A stretch of DNA of 46,620 nucleotides from Candidatus Aenigmatarchaeota archaeon (GTDB taxonomy: Archaea; Aenigmatarchaeota; Aenigmatarchaeia; QMZS01): positions 1-46,620 of the forward strand of contig JAUVLW010000006.1 in assembly GCA_030600555.1 (NCBI GenBank), written 5' to 3'. Positions 25,256 to 32,673 of this stretch are shown here, piece by piece (position 1 is the first letter of the stretch; every line of letters starts with the position of its first letter). The position numbers and the translations under genes are program-made. The notes beneath the pieces were generated by a model. That model did not search any database. It was not told where the DNA came from and saw only the letters and a list, made by a program, of their open reading frames with translations.

Positions 25256-26551
25256 ATGGACTTTAGTGGAGCCCTTCTCAAGGTAAGAAATGCAAATAAA
25301 ATATTGCTTGTTTCCCATTATGATTGTGATGGTCTTTGTTCAGCGAAAATTTTGTCTGATGCATTGAAGAAAGAGAACAAGGAAATAAAAATAAAAATTG
25401 CAAAGGAAATCTCTTCTGAGATAATTGAAGAAGTGGAAAAGGAATTTGAAGAAGGCAATTTTGAGTTAATAATATTTTCTGATTTGGGTTCAGGATATTT
25501 AAGTTTGCTTCCAAAAGATAAAGAGATTGTTATCCTTGACCACCATGTTCCTGAGAAAATTGAGATTCCTAAAAATATAATTCAGGTAAATCCCTGTGTT
25601 GAAGGCAAAGAATTATGCGGAGCTGGAGTTTGTTATTTATTTGTTTCTGAACTCGGAAAAAATGATGAACTTATAGATTACGCTGTGGTGGGTTCTATCG
25701 GAGACCACCAGATTGAAATTGATGAGAATAAAAAAGTGATGGATCGGGCTGAAGAATTAGGGAGATTAAAAATCGAGCCTGGTTTAAATATCTTCGGACA
25801 TGTAAATAGACCAATACATGAATCTTTATCGCGGGCAAATTTCTTCCCGTTAAATGGTCATTCCGAAGTTGTCCAATTCTTGTCAGAGTTGGATATAGAG
25901 TTGCACCACAATGGAAAAATAAAAAGTTATTATGACCTTTCAGAAGATGAGAAAAAGAAATTATCTCTTGAAATAATCAAGGAAAGAATAAGCAATAATA
26001 TTGATGAGCCCGCAAATATTTTTTCAAGTATTTATATTCTTACAAACCAGCCGAGAGAATTTATGGATGCTCTTGAGTTTTCAACAATCTTCAATTCATT
26101 TGGAAGACTTGAAAAGTATGAAGAAGTTTTTGAGATGCTGAACGGGAATCTGGAGATACTCACCGATGTGAGGAGGGAATACGGGAGAAAGCTTTCCGGT
26201 TATCTGGCGTGGGCTGAAAGGAATATGAAGAAATTCCCCCAGACTGAAAATATTTTGTTCATAAACGCAAAAGATAAAATAGACGAAAATATGATTGGGA
26301 CAATAGCCTCTATTTTGATAAATGGTTCTATTGATAAAAATGTTGTTGTTGGGCTCGCTTATGCGGAGGATGGGGTAAAACTGTCTACGAGGTCGAAGAT
26401 GCCGGGAATTGATTTGAATGAAATAGTCTCCAGAATCTGCGGGAAACTCGGTGGCGGAGGCGGAGGTCACAAAGAAGCCGCAGGCGGTAAAATTGAGAAA
26501 GGAAAAGAAGATGAGTTTATTGAGTTGTTTGGGAAAGAGATTGATGGATAA
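25256..26551 (+). CDS. DHH-family single-strand exonuclease (archaeal RecJ/GAN-like)
   Basis: 431-residue DHH/DHHA1 phosphoesterase. Motif I is SHYDCDGLCSA (D23, D25), motif II FSDLGSG (D76), motif III DHH at 95-97, and motif IV VGSIGDHQ (D150). The C-terminal DHHA1 motif is GGGGGGHKEAAGG (about 402-414). All metal ligands are present, so it should be an active nuclease rather than a degenerate Cdc45. In archaea such proteins associate with the GINS/MCM replisome. TATA-like tatataaaa is about 22 nt before the ATG. Confidence 0.92.
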   Translation: MDFSGALLKVRNANKILLVSHYDCDGLCSAKILSDALKKENKEIKIKIAKEISSEIIEEVEKEFEEGNFELIIFSDLGSGYLSLLPKDKEIVILDHHVPEKIEIPKNIIQVNPCVEGKELCGAGVCYLFVSELGKNDELIDYAVVGSIGDHQIEIDENKKVMDRAEELGRLKIEPGLNIFGHVNRPIHESLSRANFFPLNGHSEVVQFLSELDIELHHNGKIKSYYDLSEDEKKKLSLEIIKERISNNIDEPANIFSSIYILTNQPREFMDALEFSTIFNSFGRLEKYEEVFEMLNGNLEILTDVRREYGRKLSGYLAWAERNMKKFPQTENILFINAKDKIDENMIGTIASILINGSIDKNVVVGLAYAEDGVKLSTRSKMPGIDLNEIVSRICGKLGGGGGGHKEAAGGKIEKGKEDEFIELFGKEIDG

Positions 26552-26604
26552 ATTATAATTGTTAAGCCAAATTAATAAGTTGAACTTTGATAAAATACAA
26601 AAAA

Positions 26605-27876
26605 CTAAACTTTCTTTTTCCGCTTCCTTTTTTTCTTCCCCCCGCTTTGTTTAATAATCGCAAAATTAATTGGATTCTTTATTTTTTCGCAGAGAGGAAT
26701 TGGTTGGCAAATTCCAACATCTCTGTAAAAAGACCCATTGCTGCAGTTGGGTGGAAGGATTCTTTTGTTTTGTTTCTTGTGCCAGATTAACTGGCCTCTA
26801 ACATAATTTTCTTTTAATCCGACTTTCTTTCCCCAATCCATAACCATTTTTTCAACTTCAAGCATTGGCCAGTTGCAACTTCTTAAAAAAGTTGTGAGTG
26901 TGAACACGCTTCTTTTCCTCCCATCAGGAATTCCTTCAAGAATTTTTTGGATGCATGGGGGAAAGTTTCCTTCTTCAACCCGGTCTTTATAGGATTCCAT
27001 AAACGTAGGTGCAGAGGATTCTTTTGGTTTTTCTTCTCTTCTTCTTTCAAACCAGTCATAGGCATCAACTATGAGTCTTCTCGCATCAGTTCCTTCAGTA
27101 TTAATTTCTTTGAAAACCACATTTTCCATTTTTGCGTCTTCAATTTTAAATTTTTCCAGTTTATCTGGTTCAATTAGGATGGAAGCAAGACCTGTTTTTT
27201 CGTGGAGTGAATAAGGCATTCTGAACAGATGTCTTGAACTCCAGTCTTTTTCAACTTCCACGTATTTGAAAGGGTTTTTGTCTTCTATTGCTTCACCTTT
27301 TGTCAGTTCTTTTATTGATCCTGCATGTTCCACAAGTTTGTCCCAGAGTTCTTCTTTAATTTGTTCCCTAAGATAATTTGACAGGGTTTTTGGAAGTCCT
27401 GGGTATAATAATCTGATTTCTTTGTCATCAAGGATTTCTTCCGCCGGGAAGTTCTCCCAGAATACGCAGAAATGAAATCCCCGCCTCCCGGAAAATTTCA
27501 GGATATATTTTAAATTGTATTTTTCAATAAAATCTCTTATAAGGCAAGCTGTGATGTTTGCTTCTTCCATACCCAGGCCTGAATCAATATCAATCACCCA
27601 ATCAAAGCCTGTTCTTAATTCGTCGTAGTTTCTTTCATCTATCAGCAAAGGATTCCTCCATCGTTCCACAGAGCCATGAAAAGACACTGCTCCGCGTTCG
27701 GTTAATCTTGCAATATCATTTGGATAAAATATTGTGGTTGGTCTTTTGAAATACATCCCATCAACATTGCGCGCAACAACTTCCCGATTAATCCCGAATT
27801 TGCACATAATTTCCTGCAGTTTTTCATCTGAGTAATATTTTATTGTCTGGGCTCTTTCGGGTTTTTTTAGTTCCAT
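26605..27876 (-). CDS. single-chain DNA primase: PriS catalytic domain fused to PriL-type C-terminal domain
   Basis: 423 residues. The PriS part (about 1-245) has catalytic D96 and D98 (WVIDIDSG), SGRRGFHF (129-136), and the nucleotide-binding motif RMPYSLHEKTG with D211 as probable third acidic residue. After a linker (about 280-300) comes a PriL-CTD-like domain (about 303-409) with C308, C334, C378 and C390 positioned to hold a [4Fe-4S] cluster; C396 is an alternative ligand. A Lys/Arg tail (KKKRKRKKK) ends the protein. Nanoarchaeum equitans has a comparable one-chain primase. The large N-terminal PriL domain is absent here. Confidence 0.9.
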   Translation of the reverse strand: MELKKPERAQTIKYYSDEKLQEIMCKFGINREVVARNVDGMYFKRPTTIFYPNDIARLTERGAVSFHGSVERWRNPLLIDERNYDELRTGFDWVIDIDSGLGMEEANITACLIRDFIEKYNLKYILKFSGRRGFHFCVFWENFPAEEILDDKEIRLLYPGLPKTLSNYLREQIKEELWDKLVEHAGSIKELTKGEAIEDKNPFKYVEVEKDWSSRHLFRMPYSLHEKTGLASILIEPDKLEKFKIEDAKMENVVFKEINTEGTDARRLIVDAYDWFERRREEKPKESSAPTFMESYKDRVEEGNFPPCIQKILEGIPDGRKRSVFTLTTFLRSCNWPMLEVEKMVMDWGKKVGLKENYVRGQLIWHKKQNKRILPPNCSNGSFYRDVGICQPIPLCEKIKNPINFAIIKQSGGKKKRKRKKKV

Positions 27877-27907
27877 AATTCAGAAATAACAGAATAAACT
27901 ATTAATC

Positions 27908-28186
27908 TCAGGTCTGAGGTCTATGGTTCATCATTTGAAGATATTTTTTACCTCCTGAGTATCCTGTTTCATAATCTTGATTAAATGTATGTAATCCAGT
28001 CATCATTTCACGCCTTTTTAGTTTTCTGGTCAAACTATCATAAAATCCAATGAATTCGTTTAGTTTACTGGTTAATTCCGGGTTATAAGCTCCTTTATCA
28101 TTTAGCGCAATTTTTATATCTGAAATTCCTTCTATTTCGCCAAACAAAGTATAAGCAATATTAATATCCAAATTCATTTTAACCAC
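27908..28186 (-). CDS. hypothetical protein, 92 aa
   Basis: No recognised family. Soluble and helical; contains TLFGEIEGISDIKIALND and a basic KLKRREMMTG segment. It sits between the primase and aIF1 genes on the same strand, 31 nt upstream of the primase, so it may be co-transcribed. Confidence 0.55.
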   Translation of the reverse strand: MVKMNLDINIAYTLFGEIEGISDIKIALNDKGAYNPELTSKLNEFIGFYDSLTRKLKRREMMTGLHTFNQDYETGYSGGKKYLQMMNHRPQT

Positions 28187-28205
28187 TTATATATGATGTT
28201 TTAAA

Positions 28206-28514
28206 TTATTTTATCTCAATTTGTTCTTTTTTAAATCCCTCTTTTATCAGCAAGTCTTTTAATTTTTCTTTGTGTTCTCCCTGAAGCCAAAGTTCCTTCT
28301 TTTTGATTGTTCCCCCGCATGCAAGGGTTTGTTTGAATTTTTTCAGTAATTGCTTGATTTCAACGTTTTTTGGGTCAATTCCGGAGATTATGCTTATTTT
28401 CTTTCTAAACCGACCTTCTGCTGTATAAATTACAATTTTTTGCTCTTCTATAACTGCTGTATCGCAAACACAAATATCTTTCGGTAAACCGCAAACTGGG
28501 CAGACATCACTCAT
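28206..28514 (-). CDS. translation initiation factor aIF1 (SUI1 family)
   Basis: Start-codon selection factor on the small ribosomal subunit. 102 residues: an N-terminal zinc-binding pattern CPVCGLPKDICVC (5-17), then the SUI1 domain with ISIISGIDPKNVEIKQLLKKFKQTLACGGTIKKKELWLQGEH. Its start overlaps the L29 gene by 8 nt; the L29-aIF1 order is conserved in archaea. Confidence 0.94.
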   Translation of the reverse strand: MSDVCPVCGLPKDICVCDTAVIEEQKIVIYTAEGRFRKKISIISGIDPKNVEIKQLLKKFKQTLACGGTIKKKELWLQGEHKEKLKDLLIKEGFKKEQIEIK

Positions 28515-28701
28515 TATTTAATGAAGTTTTTATTCTGGCAACAGTTCTTCTGATTTCTTTTAATCTTCCCGGGTTTTTAACTGTACCGCCAATAGCAACA
28601 CTACTCCTCTCTTTTGCTAGTTCCAACTTAAGTTCTTTTATTTTTTTCAGTTTCTCTTCTGTCTGCATCTTCAGAACTTCATGTTGTCTTAATATTGCCA
28701 T
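28507..28701 (-). CDS. rpl29: ribosomal protein L29 (uL29)
   Basis: 64-residue large-subunit protein at the exit-tunnel rim. Pattern LKKIKELKLELAKERSSVAIGGTVKNPGRLKEIRRTVARIKT is typical of archaeal L29. It lies between L40e and aIF1; the usual L22-S3 neighbours are absent, and S3 is about 6.5 kb away. Confidence 0.93.
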   Translation of the reverse strand: MAILRQHEVLKMQTEEKLKKIKELKLELAKERSSVAIGGTVKNPGRLKEIRRTVARIKTSLNNE

Positions 28702-28729
28702 AATTAAAGTATATTTGTTTTTAAATATA

Positions 28730-28909
28730 TCATCTTTTACCTTCCTTGGATTTTGGTCTAAATTTGGAATATCCGCAGGTTCTGCACTTTATTTCGCCGG
28801 ATTTTATTTTCTGAGGGTTTGATCTCATCTTGTGCTTGCATTTAAGGCAAACAAACACATTTTTGAACAATCTCTCAAAAGTTGCCCCGGTTACTTTCTT
28901 TCCTCCCAT
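28730..28909 (-). CDS. ribosomal protein L40e-like zinc-ribbon protein
   Basis: Missing from the ORF track (59 aa). The frame from ATG at 28909 reads ATFERLFKNVFVCLKCKHKM, then GEIKCRTCGYSKFRPKSKEGK. CLKC...CRTCGY and the ending RPKSKE match archaeal L40e, though the spacing between Cys pairs (17 residues) is longer than in many L40e. Upstream of L29 on the same strand, it completes a small translation cluster. A hairpin sits just before the start codon. Confidence 0.72.
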   Translation of the reverse strand: MGGKKVTGATFERLFKNVFVCLKCKHKMRSNPQKIKSGEIKCRTCGYSKFRPKSKEGKR

Positions 28910-28914
28910 AAAAC

Positions 28915-28940
28915 CCTTTTCTTTTTAAAAAAAGAAAAGG
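28915..28940. repeat. perfect 10-bp inverted repeat before the L40e start
   Basis: CCTTTTCTTT-TTAAAA-AAAGAAAAGG lies 5 nt upstream of the L40e ATG. In the transcript it would form a hairpin in the 5' leader, or it could be a protein-binding palindrome. Confidence 0.6.
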
Positions 28941-29041
28941 TCTTTACCCAAAAAGAAAAAAATTTATATATTTTACCAAATTTCGTGATAATTGAGGTTT
29001 TCACCCAAAAGAAAAATCCATTTATTTATAAAAATATTGGA
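28941..29041 (-). promoter_or_regulatory. tandemly repeated promoter-like segments upstream of L40e
   Basis: On the minus strand, TATAAAT followed by a T-rich run, CTTTTGGGTGAAAACC (distal copy) and CTTTTTGGGTAAAGACC (proximal copy) form two similar blocks about 60 nt apart. Each carries a TATA-like element (tttataaataa; tatataaat). Duplicate promoters for the L40e-L29-aIF1 cluster are a reasonable reading. Confidence 0.45.
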
Positions 29042-30286
29042 TTATTCTAAAACTACAGGCAATCTCTGCGAAAGACCTCTCAGTAATCTTTTAACTTCTT
29101 CCAAGTCAGTTTCCATCATACCAACTCTTTTTTCCATAGGAGATATTTCAGGCATTCTGACCTGTTCTATTTTAGTCCTTAATTCACCGCGGATTTTTTC
29201 AAAGTCATTTAGGGTTACAAGGTCTTTTAATTTGTCTCTTAGAATTACCAGCATTTCGTTAAATTCTTTATCTATTTTTTTTGGTATCACCTCATTTTCA
29301 ATTTCCTTTAACTTTTGATCCATTTCTGTAAATTTGCTTCCATAGCTGCTGAGTAAATTATCCTGTTCCCTGATTTTTACATTCACTTCATTTTCAAGTC
29401 TGGAATCAAGTTCTTCAAATCTTTTGGTTAACCTATCTTTCAGTTTAATTTTGTATTCTTCAACGCTCGTTTCCAGATTGTTGCTTTTTTCATCCAGTCT
29501 GACCATTTCATTTTTTGTTTTTTCAGACATTTCTTTGTATGTTTTTTCATTTCCTTCAATCCTGTTGTTAATTTCTTCAAATTCTTCAAGGTTCTGGTTA
29601 AATACATTTTCAAGATTCCTTAATTTTTCTATTGACCCCAGAACAACCTTTCTTAATTCTAAATATAATTTTTTATCTTCTTCAAGACCTATACTGAAAA
29701 TTTTCCATTCCTGATAATTTTTATTAAATGCGTTTACATTAGTTTCTATTTTTGGAAGTTTTGAACCCAAGACTTCAACCCTTTTAATCTTTTTGTTTAT
29801 TGAGTTTTCCAGTTCTTTAAAATCAGATTCTTTTTTGGAAATTGTGCCGCTGATTTGTTTGTAAAATTCAGCCATGCGGGTCTTGGTGAATTCAACCATT
29901 TTTTTCTCTGTTGCCAGTGAACTGCCATTCATACTGAGAACTTTTTTATTAAGAATATCTTCAAGATTTTTGGTTTTGGCGAGGAAATCATTGTGCAATA
30001 TATCCATCTCTTTTTCAATATCCACAATTATCTTTTTGTTATCTTTCGCTATTGATTCAAAATCTTCTATTTTATTTTCCACCCTTTTGTTGGTTTTTTT
30101 AACAGAATTTTTAAGGTCATCAGAGTCTTTTTTAATAATGCTTATTTTTTTGTCGGTTTCTTTAATCAATGAATTCTTTTTTTCAAGGGAGTTTAACCTG
30201 CCCTCATACAAACCCAGCAGTTTTTCTATCTGGAAAAAATTTAATTTAAATTTTTCCTGTAATCTCGTAAATTCATCCTTCCCCAT
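29042..30286 (-). CDS. long coiled-coil protein, 414 aa
   Basis: Almost entirely heptad-type alpha-helix rich in Lys, Glu, Asn and Leu (e.g. KKNSLIKETDKKISIIKKDSDD), without membrane segments or a catalytic motif. The N-terminus (MGKDEFTRLQEKFKLNFFQIEKLLGLYE) looks like a separate short helical head. The repetitive helices suggest a structural or SMC-like scaffold role; nothing more can be said. It abuts the L40e promoter region and its own start is next to a small wHTH gene. Confidence 0.75.
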   Translation of the reverse strand: MGKDEFTRLQEKFKLNFFQIEKLLGLYEGRLNSLEKKNSLIKETDKKISIIKKDSDDLKNSVKKTNKRVENKIEDFESIAKDNKKIIVDIEKEMDILHNDFLAKTKNLEDILNKKVLSMNGSSLATEKKMVEFTKTRMAEFYKQISGTISKKESDFKELENSINKKIKRVEVLGSKLPKIETNVNAFNKNYQEWKIFSIGLEEDKKLYLELRKVVLGSIEKLRNLENVFNQNLEEFEEINNRIEGNEKTYKEMSEKTKNEMVRLDEKSNNLETSVEEYKIKLKDRLTKRFEELDSRLENEVNVKIREQDNLLSSYGSKFTEMDQKLKEIENEVIPKKIDKEFNEMLVILRDKLKDLVTLNDFEKIRGELRTKIEQVRMPEISPMEKRVGMMETDLEEVKRLLRGLSQRLPVVLE

Positions 30287-30325
30287 AATATATATAATTA
30301 CTATTTGATTAATTTTAAGTGTTTG

Positions 30326-30532
30326 TTAAATACTGTTTTTCCCTTTGCTTGTAATTACCAGAGTTGTTGGGGATAACAGGTTTGAGGAGCATATAAGCCC
30401 TTTTTCCTTGAGCACGCCAACCATAGCCATTAAAGTGTGTTTTTCAGTTCCTTTAAGTTCATTTACAAGTTCTTCTGTAGAAATTACCTGTTTTTCTGCG
30501 ATGAAATTAAGTATTTTTTCTTCAATTGACAT
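30326..30532 (-). CDS. small winged helix-turn-helix protein, 68 aa
   Basis: IEEKILNFIAEKQVISTEELVNELKGTEKHTLMAMVGVLKEKGLI matches a compact winged-helix fold; the wing reads TTLVITSKGK. Probably a DNA-binding regulator. It lies 39 nt upstream of the coiled-coil gene on the same strand, so the two may form an operon. Divergent from the membrane gene at 30555 with 22 nt between starts. Confidence 0.7.
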   Translation of the reverse strand: MSIEEKILNFIAEKQVISTEELVNELKGTEKHTLMAMVGVLKEKGLICSSNLLSPTTLVITSKGKNSI

Positions 30533-30554
30533 AATCTATTATTAATAAATATTT

Positions 30555-30869
30555 ATGAAGACCGAAGAATTCATTGGGTTGATGGCGCTTTTGTGCGCAG
30601 TATTCATTTTCGGAATAATCACTGAGTTGGAGCCAGTTTCCCTGTCAATTTTGCTTATAATCGGAGGACTTGTTTTTCTGGTAATTAATGTGCAGAATAA
30701 TCAGGCAATCTTTGGTTGCATTGTTTTGATATTTACCCTGCTGTTCTATATGTATTATGATTCCGGTATGACCTTACAAATAACTATTTCTGAATATTAC
30801 TTACCTTCAATTGTCGCAATTCTGATATTGATGATTGGATTTGGTGCCGCTTATAAATTGTCAAAGTAA
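30555..30869 (+). CDS. four-helix membrane protein, 104 aa
   Basis: Hydrophobic throughout, with about four transmembrane helices (FIGLMALLCAVFIFGII, VSLSILLIIGGLVFLVI, AIFGCIVLIFTLLFYMYY, YLPSIVAILILMIGFGAAY). No family recognised. Confidence 0.65.
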   Translation: MKTEEFIGLMALLCAVFIFGIITELEPVSLSILLIIGGLVFLVINVQNNQAIFGCIVLIFTLLFYMYYDSGMTLQITISEYYLPSIVAILILMIGFGAAYKLSK

Positions 30870-30911
30870 TAGGTAATTATTTTAGATTTAAGATTCATGC
30901 AATTGGATATT

Positions 30912-31172
30912 TTATCTGAAAGAAATTATCTGAAACCCGAATTTTTCTATCTCTTCTTTAGACCAGTATTTTAAACCTTTGGTTTTTCCAATATAAGTAA
31001 TTTCTTTTTCAATAACTCTTCCAGTATACTTTTTTGTGTCAGGATTCCATTCTTTTAGAACCAGAATATCCCCTTCATTGCATTCCCAGTCTGCAAGACG
31101 CAGTTCATAAGTTTTCTTTCCATCAAGAACTTTCTGAAAGGGTTTAACCCACAGTTTCTTTTCGATTTTCAT
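30912..31172 (-). CDS. ASCH/DUF3850 (PUA-like) RNA-binding protein
   Basis: 86 residues: KKLWVKPFQKVLDGKKTYELRLADWECNEGDILVLKEWNP is the ASCH/DUF3850 signature (PUA-like barrel), and TGRVIEKEITYIGK forms the next strands. Such proteins are thought to bind RNA or nucleotides. Together with the small TM gene (31187) it lies just downstream of the S19e operon on the same strand. Confidence 0.82.
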   Translation of the reverse strand: MKIEKKLWVKPFQKVLDGKKTYELRLADWECNEGDILVLKEWNPDTKKYTGRVIEKEITYIGKTKGLKYWSKEEIEKFGFQIISFR

Positions 31173-31186
31173 AATATAAATTACGG

Positions 31187-31369
31187 TTATATTTTTTCAA
31201 ACCAAATATACCAACCTAAGAACACCAATACAAATATACCCAATAATATTAAGATATCTATTTTTGGAATTAATATGTTATCAATATAAGATCCTAATAG
31301 AATGAAAGGAACAATAAATATAAAGGCTATTGCTTCAAAAATGATTAGTTTTTTAATCTTTTTTTCCAT
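31187..31369 (-). CDS. two-TM small membrane protein, 60 aa
   Basis: A short basic N-terminus (MEKKIKK) and two hydrophobic helices (LIIFEAIAFIFIVPFILLGSY and IDILILLGIFVLVFLGWYIWF). No family recognised. The gene is 23 nt downstream of rps19e on the same strand. Confidence 0.55.
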   Translation of the reverse strand: MEKKIKKLIIFEAIAFIFIVPFILLGSYIDNILIPKIDILILLGIFVLVFLGWYIWFEKI

Positions 31370-31392
31370 TTTTATATCTCAATAAACAAAAT

Positions 31393-31782
31393 TCACTCCC
31401 TCAAAAACTCCAATCCATCTTTGGTAATAATTCTCCCTTTATTCAAACTATCTGATTTCTTCAAAAGATTTTTCTCTTCAAGTTGCTGCATAATTACCCT
31501 GATTATTTTTCTTGACCCTCTCTTAAATCTGTCTGGTTTGCTTCCTCGGTTCTGAAGACCCCCATATTCTTTTGACAGTTTTTCAGCCCCAATTGGCCCT
31601 TTAAGATAAATTTTTCTCAATATTGATGCGGCTCTTAAATACCACCAGTCTTCTTTCTGAGGTGATTTTTCCCTGTTTATACCGGTTTTCACGTATTTTG
31701 CCCACTCAGGATATTCTACAATCTTCTCGCTGCTAAGTTTTGCAGCTGTTTTTCCCAATTCCGATTCAATCTTACCTAACAT
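31393..31782 (-). CDS. rps19e: ribosomal protein S19e (eS19)
   Basis: 129-residue archaeal/eukaryotic small-subunit protein. PEWAKYVKTGINREKSPQKEDWWYLRAASILRKIYLKGPIGAEKLSKEYGG is the family signature, and the C-terminal KIIRVIMQQLEEKNLL helix is present. It overlaps the end of rpp21 by 11 nt and so belongs to the trm5-taw3-rpp21 operon. Confidence 0.96.
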   Translation of the reverse strand: MLGKIESELGKTAAKLSSEKIVEYPEWAKYVKTGINREKSPQKEDWWYLRAASILRKIYLKGPIGAEKLSKEYGGLQNRGSKPDRFKRGSRKIIRVIMQQLEEKNLLKKSDSLNKGRIITKDGLEFLRE

Positions 31783-32071
31783 ATGGATACCTTCTAATAT
31801 AATTACAATTAAAACATTTAATATCTCTTGTTTTTGTGTTCTTGTTCAGACGGACTGTGCAGCTTATTCCGGGGATTAATAACAGATTGCATTTTTTGCA
31901 GAATTTCCTTTTTAGCTCTCTTGGCAGAGTATACTGGTATTTCATCCCGATTTTCCTTGCCAGTCTAATATATCTTCTTGTCCTCTCAGAATTTCCTTTT
32001 CTTAATTCTTCTTCTCCGAGTTTAAACAGGATATTTATCCTTTCCTCAACAATCTCATTTTTGCTTAGCAT
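31772..32071 (-). CDS. rnp4: RNase P protein Rpp21 (Rpr2/Snm1 family)
   Basis: 99-residue zinc-ribbon subunit of RNase P. N-terminal helices NSERTRRYIRLARKIGMKYQYTLPRELKRKFCKKC, then the second pair CFNCNYIRRYPY. CKKC...CFNC binds zinc. With Pop5 and Rpp30 elsewhere in the window, three RNase P proteins are present, which argues that this organism processes tRNA 5' ends in the usual way. Confidence 0.94.
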   Translation of the reverse strand: MLSKNEIVEERINILFKLGEEELRKGNSERTRRYIRLARKIGMKYQYTLPRELKRKFCKKCNLLLIPGISCTVRLNKNTKTRDIKCFNCNYIRRYPYVR

Positions 32072-32091
32072 AATTCAAACACTCAAAAATA

Positions 32092-32670
32092 TTATTCCCT
32101 GAATTTTGACCTTAGATTTCTTTCAAAGTTCTTCCAGGTTTCCTCGTTCCTTCTCATTTTCTCATCAGCAAGAGCTAATAGATAAATAAAATAATCTTTG
32201 TGAACCAGCATCTTCCCATTTTCAATAATTGGAGCGCTTAGTCTCTGGTTTCCATTAAGTTCAAGAATATACCTGTCCGGTTTGAAAACAAAAATTCCGC
32301 TGTGCTTTAATCCTGATTTCATGCCAATTTCCAGCACTTTTTTAGCGCTCTCCAAAGTTTTCCCAACAATATGGATTATGAAGGGTTCCTGTTTCAGCCA
32401 GATTTTGCCGTCCATTCCATTGAGATTTATATTCAGGAATTTATCAATATTAATGTCTCCATGTTCTTTTACAATAAACTCAGTATCTATTTTTCTCTTT
32501 CCAAATTCGTGCAACAATATTGTCCTCCCCGAGCAACTGGATGTTGTATAATATTTCTTCGTTGAGTTGATATAATCAATGAGTGGAATTATAGGTTTGT
32601 CAACTTTCTTTTTTTTCAGGGCATAATCATATTTTTTCATTGCCTTTTCTTTATCAATTCTGAACCCCAT
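32092..32670 (-). CDS. taw3: tRNA wyosine methyltransferase Taw3 (TYW3)
   Basis: N4-methylation step of wyosine synthesis on tRNA-Phe. 192 residues; YYTTSSCSGR (41-49 region) is the TYW3 signature, FIIHIVGKTLESAKKVLEIGMKSGLKHSG and RYILELNGNQRLSAPI are the other conserved blocks. Located 3 nt downstream of the trm5-like gene, so co-transcribed with the enzyme for the first step. Confidence 0.92.
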   Translation of the reverse strand: MGFRIDKEKAMKKYDYALKKKKVDKPIIPLIDYINSTKKYYTTSSCSGRTILLHEFGKRKIDTEFIVKEHGDINIDKFLNINLNGMDGKIWLKQEPFIIHIVGKTLESAKKVLEIGMKSGLKHSGIFVFKPDRYILELNGNQRLSAPIIENGKMLVHKDYFIYLLALADEKMRRNEETWKNFERNLRSKFRE

Positions 32671-32673
32671 TAT

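Noticed and set aside
28832-29050. 72-aa plus-strand ORF at 28832-29050
   Set aside because: It is antisense to the L40e-like gene and its promoter region, with low-complexity K/F-rich translation; the minus-strand zinc-ribbon frame is convincing.
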